Positions 59,421-64,000 of a stretch of 64,000 bases of DNA are shown piece by piece. The DNA is from Artocarpus heterophyllus (Eukaryota; Streptophyta; Magnoliopsida; Rosales; Moraceae). The notes beneath the pieces were generated by a model. It was not told the DNA's origin, did not search any database, and worked only from the letters and a program-made list of their open reading frames with translations. Location: assembly GCA_025403435.1 (NCBI GenBank), contig CM046348.1, positions 17,335,679-17,399,678 on the forward strand, in the 5' to 3' direction. A program made the position numbers and the translations under genes. The first letter of the stretch is position 1, and each line of letters opens with the position of its first letter.

Positions 59421-60331
59421 TAGAGGTTAGTCTAGACAGGTTTGAGTTGGTGGATGTGTAGGGAGAAGGACTTTTGATAGAGAAAGAGTGTGGGAGAGAG
59501 AGTCCAAAATTGGGAGATGGAGAATAGCATTTGGCAAGGAGTTCTTGTGGGGAATCAATGGTTTGGTAATGCTTTTATCTTCTTGTCTTTTAAGACCCGG
59601 TTGGGTTAGCTTACAGCTGTTGGAGGATTTTAGGAGGATTTCCCTTATTATGCCTATGATTTAAAAATGGAACTTACCTTTCTGTTTTTTAAGCTTCTCG
59701 TAGTGGGGTTTGTATGGGGAAGGCAGAAAGAAAAGGAGTAGAAGGAATACTTTTGAAAAGGTTGGTGTCTTTGATTAGGACCGTTGCACATGGAGGAAAG
59801 GTGAAGGATTCCTAGAAATTGTTTTCCCCTATTATTATACTTCTATATTCTCCTGGAAACAGAATTAATTATATATGTTCATGCATTTTATGTGTAGAGA
59901 TGAAGTCAGCCATCGCATTCAAAGCGTTTAAATATTACAATAATTCGTGTAATATTCTATAATAATATGTCATTGCTAATGAACCACTCCAAGAAGATCA
60001 TAGTAACATATTCTTGTAAGGAAGGTATGAATTAAGAGCTACAGAAATATAGAATAGTAAAAGTTTACTTGGAAACTTAAAATATTGTTGGACAAGGTCA
60101 ACATAGGGCTTGTTTGTTCTAAATACATTAGAGCACCAATTGTGTTGATCAATCAACATGACAAGGTTATTAGCATAGCATAATGGACATGTCTATGAAA
60201 TTACATATAAACCTTAGTAAATAACGGCTTTAACCAAATAGGTAAGAACTTTTCTAATGAGTCATGGCAGTCTAATTCGTTTATTGTCCTTAGCAGTTAA
60301 CACTGCTCAATGAGAAAACAAACGAGAGAAG
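59421..60331. other. intergenic
   Basis: Purine-rich stretch at 59400-59560, otherwise AT-rich. No gene or repeat ends recognised. Confidence 0.45.
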
Positions 60332-61150
60332 TGTTAGGATAGATACTCTTAAAATATATGATATTTTGTAAATGACATATATATAAATAAATAAAGTGAA
60401 TTTCTCATTTTATTTACGTATATGTATTTTGAATACTTTATAAATATCATTAAAATTTCATAATTATCTATATGACGTTTTAAATATTGTATATAAGTGT
60501 TATATACAAGAGAATAATATTTAAGGATGATAATTAAAATGGTCAGTAACATGTAATTAATTATTTAATTAAAATATGGAATTTTTAATTGAGTGTTACT
60601 AGTGTAAGTCATTTCTATTAAGAATAGAACTAACTTATCTAAATTGTTAATTTAGTGAGTTATTAAATGAGTACATTGTACATAATAAGATTATATACAA
60701 CTGGGACATGATGTGATATGAATAGCTAAATAATTTCTGTTAAAATATAACAGGCTCTAATCACATCGACTGATGGTCATATACAAGATGATCTTATTCT
60801 TGAGTTATTAGCAGACTCATATTTATGGAATTATGTGTTTTAATTTTCTAGACATGGATTCGAGAATCTAATCCTACTCCTTATATTTTGGAGGCATAAC
60901 AACGTAAGTAGACGAGAACGTTAATAATACAAGATGGAATCCATTCCTCTCTAACAAGAAACAGATAAATAATTCTCTTGGGCATTAATTCATGTCTTAA
61001 ATAACAAAAGCGTTAAATTCGTGATAAAGTTCACGAATTTATTATTTATTAGAGAATCAAGGGCACTTAAGGATAAACATGTAATTAGAAAGATTAACAG
61101 ATTTTACTTAGCATTAATTTTTAATTATTTATGGAGGTTCAATTTATATG
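60332..61150 (+). repeat. probable copia LTR, 5' part
   Basis: TGTTAGGATAGATACTC near 60332 is a typical copia LTR start, preceded by a short purine run (ACGAGAGAAG). The body carries phrases common in plant copia LTRs (ACAACTGGGACATGATGTG, AATATAACAGGCTC). The right end is not defined and no coding sequence lies upstream. Confidence 0.42.
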
Positions 61151-61169
61151 CAATGACTATATCAATGGA

Positions 61170-62532
61170 CGATTCAATTCTTTGGATGTTTTGATGGTTC
61201 TAGATCGTCAACAACTTCTCTAATTAGCTCTTTTAGCTCCTTGCCACTTCAAAGAGCAATTGCTTTGACATGCTCTCGTGGGTTTATTTCAGTGGTACTT
61301 GGCAATGTTCCTTGAGTTCTCCCCACAAGTGCATTAGCAATTTGGCCTATTTATGCTTCCAAATTCCAAATAGACGGTGGAATGATTTTGAAAGGTTTGC
61401 TCAGTTTTGGATACGAATTAATCTGTCTTGGAAGCAAAGTTGATTGGTAGTGGCTGGCGAGTTGAACTACAATATCCTTCAATGAAGGCTTTTTCTCTTA
61501 CGGGTTATTGAGGTTGTTGAAATTCAAGTGGCGGTCTCAAAACATTTTGGTTGTTACTCCATAAAAATTCACATGATTTTTCCATGCTAGATTATAGGTG
61601 TTTAAATTTGGATTATACAATTGCCTGTTAAAGTTGGAGACAAATTTTGCTTGTTTCGACTGAGTGGGAAATGATTCCACCATTTGGCAGTCCATACTGA
61701 CATGGCAATCACCATAGGATTCACAATTTTTGGAAGAAGTATAACCAGCATTCATCTTCAGATTCACTAATTGTTTAATTAGAGTTGCTACTTGAACTGT
61801 TAAAGCTATAATAGCAGTCTAATTCATGAACTCCCATGGTTCTCTTTTGCATCAATCACTCAGAAGGCCACTGGTAATTATTTGATGCCATCTCTTCTCG
61901 TAGTTCGTAATGCTTCGTCAATGGTTTGCCCCATAAGCGCTCCTCCAGCCATAGCATCAACTAAGGTTTTAGTGTTTCCACTTAAACCATTGTAGAACGT
62001 TTGCATTTACAACCACTTGGGAAGGCCATGATGAGGACATCTTTGCAATATATCCTTGTATATTTCCCATGCCTCGTAAGAGTCTCCATGTTGTGTTGAA
62101 CGTACGAGTGATATCATTCCTTATCTTTACTGTTTTTGCAGGAGGGGAAAATTTAGCTAAGAATTTCTGAGCTAAGTCATTCCACATTGTGATGGATCCT
62201 TAAGGAAGAGAGTTGAGCCAAGTTTTCACCTTGTCTGTTATAGAGAAAGGAAAAAGTCGCAATCTTATGGTGTCATCAGTAGCACCATTGTGTTTGAAAG
62301 TATCACATATTCCAAAAAATTGGTTATATGTACATTTGAATCATCAATTGGTAGACCACCAAATTGAATAGAGATTTAGATCATTTGGATTATTGTAGGC
62401 TTGATCTCTAGCCATAATGATGGATCTACACATACTTGAATTAGAGCCGTCGATTATTGGTACTACATAATCCCATAAAGCTCTATTCCCGTTAGCGTTG
62501 GTGTTCTCGTAAATGTTTTCTACAGTTTTCGG
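61170..62532 (-). pseudogene. decayed gag of a Ty3/gypsy Athila/Tat-like element (F)
   Basis: Read on the minus strand from 62532, interrupted segments follow the plant Athila/Tat gag: MAENCRKH, then NRALWDYVVPIIDGSNSS, DTFKHNGATDDTIRLRLFPF, KVKTWLNSLP, MWNDLAQKFLAKFSPPAKTV, the Cys-rich CESYGDCHVSMDCQ with NFNRQLYNPNLNTYN, and finally IGQIANALVGRTQGTLPST and REHVKAIAL. Stops and frameshifts lie between them. The longest open pieces are 61969-62187 and 61537-61767. Protease and RT would lie further left but are absent, replaced by the copia-like LTR. Confidence 0.85.
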
Positions 62533-62732
62533 CCATGCTGAAATTTAGTATCTTGGAAGCTCTTCTCTTGTTTTTAAGTAATCTTAAAAATACTCTTTTA
62601 ATTTCTAGATCTACAAGTACAAATGGTAAGCTTCTAATTCTTTTCATGCATTAGCCTAAAGTATAGATAAAGAAAAATAACGCTCAAATTAAAATTAGAA
62701 TTAACTAATGTTGATATTAACAAGACAGAATT

Positions 62733-62756
62733 TCTCCAGCAAAGATGCCATAAACT
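62733..62756 (-). other. primer binding site region of element F
   Basis: The minus strand reads AGTTTATGGCATCTTTGCTG after the LTR end, a decayed version of AGTTTTTGGCGCCGTTGCCGGGGA used by Athila/Tat elements. Confidence 0.7.
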
Positions 62757-64000
62757 TGTTGTGAATTTTTTAAAACGCAAGTACATGTTATCGGAACAAG
62801 TAATAAAGTGTGAGTAATGGTAGTTCTCACGAGGAAATTTTGTTTATTAATAAACAAAATTGATTAATTCTAATTTTATTTAACCAACCAAATTAAAATT
62901 CCAGTATTAAGAAAATTTAAAAAGATTTAATTTTCAAAATTAAAAATAATTAAAATTCACAAAAATATAAAAAGCGTTGAAATTATTTTTTTTAAAATTC
63001 AATAATGAAAAACTGATAGAAATTATGGTTTCACTAAATTAATCCTACTTTATTAAATTAAATATATTATTATGATTTTTCATATCATATGGACGGTCGA
63101 ATTCCCTATTGTTTTGTGTATTCTTTCTTAAGTTATACATAAAATATACTAAGCATAAAAACACATTATATCTCCATGTGAATTTACTACGCGTAAGTTC
63201 ATTAAGTTCTATGGTGATTCCAAAATGACCACATAAAATAGAAGATATATCTCCATCCTCTCTTAGAATTTATGGCATTTATTTCAATGAGCTAAGTCAC
63301 AAATATCTACTCTCGGTTTCCTATTTGATCCTCAATTCATCCAAAAGTTCATCAGGCTTTTGAAAAGATTAAGTTTAGAAACAAATGCTCAACATAAATA
63401 TTAAAATCATAAACAACATAATTTAATTGAATGAAATATTTATATTTTTGGTACATCATAATTCCAACGTAAAAAAAAAAATAGCTCATAATAACAAAAA
63501 TAACAAGAACAATACACAATAATGCATACATTATAACTAAAATAAAATAAGAGAAGGTTTAAAACAAACTTGTTTAGCAAAATATATCTAGTGAGTTCTT
63601 CCTTCAAATAGTTCCACTCTTCTTTCTATTCTTGAAAATTACAAAGGAATTACAAAAGAAAAATAACTTACTAAGAAATTACAAATGAAGTTTTATTTTT
63701 TTTAAGGAACTACTCCTAAGAATTGAGCTTAAGACCTAATTGCTATGGTGTGCCTTCTCCTTCTATTCATCACCGTATTTATAGCCTTGAAAAGAGCTTC
63801 GTTTTGCAATTAAAAAAATGGTAATATATGGAGGCTTAATCAGATGCCATAAATAAGTGCAAGATGAGTGTTTTAGCATGAATTTCGTGTAAAAGAAAGA
63901 AAAAAATTCAGATATTTTGACCCCATTTGGTTTCATTCTTAGAAATTTTTGAAAATATTTTCGCACATGTTTCGAGGTGAAAATTTTAAAAACACTCTCA
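62757..64000 (-). repeat. 5' LTR of element F, running off the window
   Basis: The minus strand ends CACAACA at 62757, just before the primer binding site. The stretch TTTATTACTTGTTCCGATAAC near the end parallels the end of LTR E. A TATA box (GGCTATAAATACGG, minus strand) is at about 63772-63785. The start of the LTR lies beyond 64000. Confidence 0.72.

Noticed and set aside
1..64000. CRISPR arrays, operons, riboswitches, bacterial features, tRNA or rRNA genes
   Set aside because: The window is plant nuclear DNA. The tandem repeats lack regular unique spacers, and I saw no cloverleaf or rRNA-like sequence on reading.

Overview
This is a stretch of AT-rich nuclear DNA from a flowering plant, almost certainly a eudicot. 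The evidence is GT-AG introns in recognisable plant genes, plant-type Ty1/copia and Ty3/gypsy LTR retrotransposons, MITE-like elements and many AT microsatellites. The species cannot be named from the sequence. Genes are sparse and most of the window is transposon debris in different states of decay.

Left part (1-11.6 kb): a nested stack of LTR retrotransposons. A well-preserved Tnt1/Tork-like copia element (A, minus strand) enters from the left edge with gag, zinc knuckle, protease, integrase and the start of reverse transcriptase, and its 5' LTR is at 2706-3500. It sits inside an LTR fragment of a second copia family (3501-4079). That fragment abuts the RNase H tail of another copia element (B, plus strand), which is split by a solo LTR with a perfect ATATG target duplication (4100-6452). 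B's 3' LTR is 6599-8477. It is followed by a degenerate relative of A (element C, 8478 to about 10157) and a gypsy-type LTR end at 11615. Two MITE-like elements follow (12071-12989 and 13278-13816).

Genic core (15.7-27 kb): two minus-strand genes. One is a small secreted X8/CBM43-domain protein (15761-16499, three exons). The other is a complete 13-exon cytokinin-receptor hybrid histidine kinase of the AHK2 type (18097-26375; 1293 residues). The kinase has N-terminal membrane segments, a CHASE domain, histidine kinase and ATPase domains, a receiver-like domain and a C-terminal receiver, with all phosphorelay residues present. It should bind cytokinin through CHASE and pass phosphate His to Asp to a phosphotransfer protein. 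It carries an upstream ORF in the leader, a 36-bp coding minisatellite, and a 122-bp tandem duplication across the end of exon 3.

Middle (27-36.9 kb): AT-rich DNA with tandem repeats, an unrecognised GC-richer patch near 29.5-30.3 kb and a Ty3/gypsy-like LTR (about 31.5-33.0 kb).

Right part (37.5-64 kb): a complete but coding-depleted LTR element with two LTRs (37571-43697), probable solo or partial gypsy LTRs (about 44.4-46.2, 46.76-48.17 and 50.75-54.35 kb), a degenerate 24-bp minisatellite (54672-55065), a possible signal-peptide exon (56856-56966), one small intact unknown gene (58813-59202, minus), a copia-like LTR start (60333) and a decayed Athila/Tat-like gag with its PBS and part of its 5' LTR running off the right edge (about 61.17 kb to the end).

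I looked for an undescribed system and found none I could defend. The points most worth following up are the regulatory and structural oddities of the AHK2 gene, the unusual repeats, and two or three short unrecognised coding candidates.
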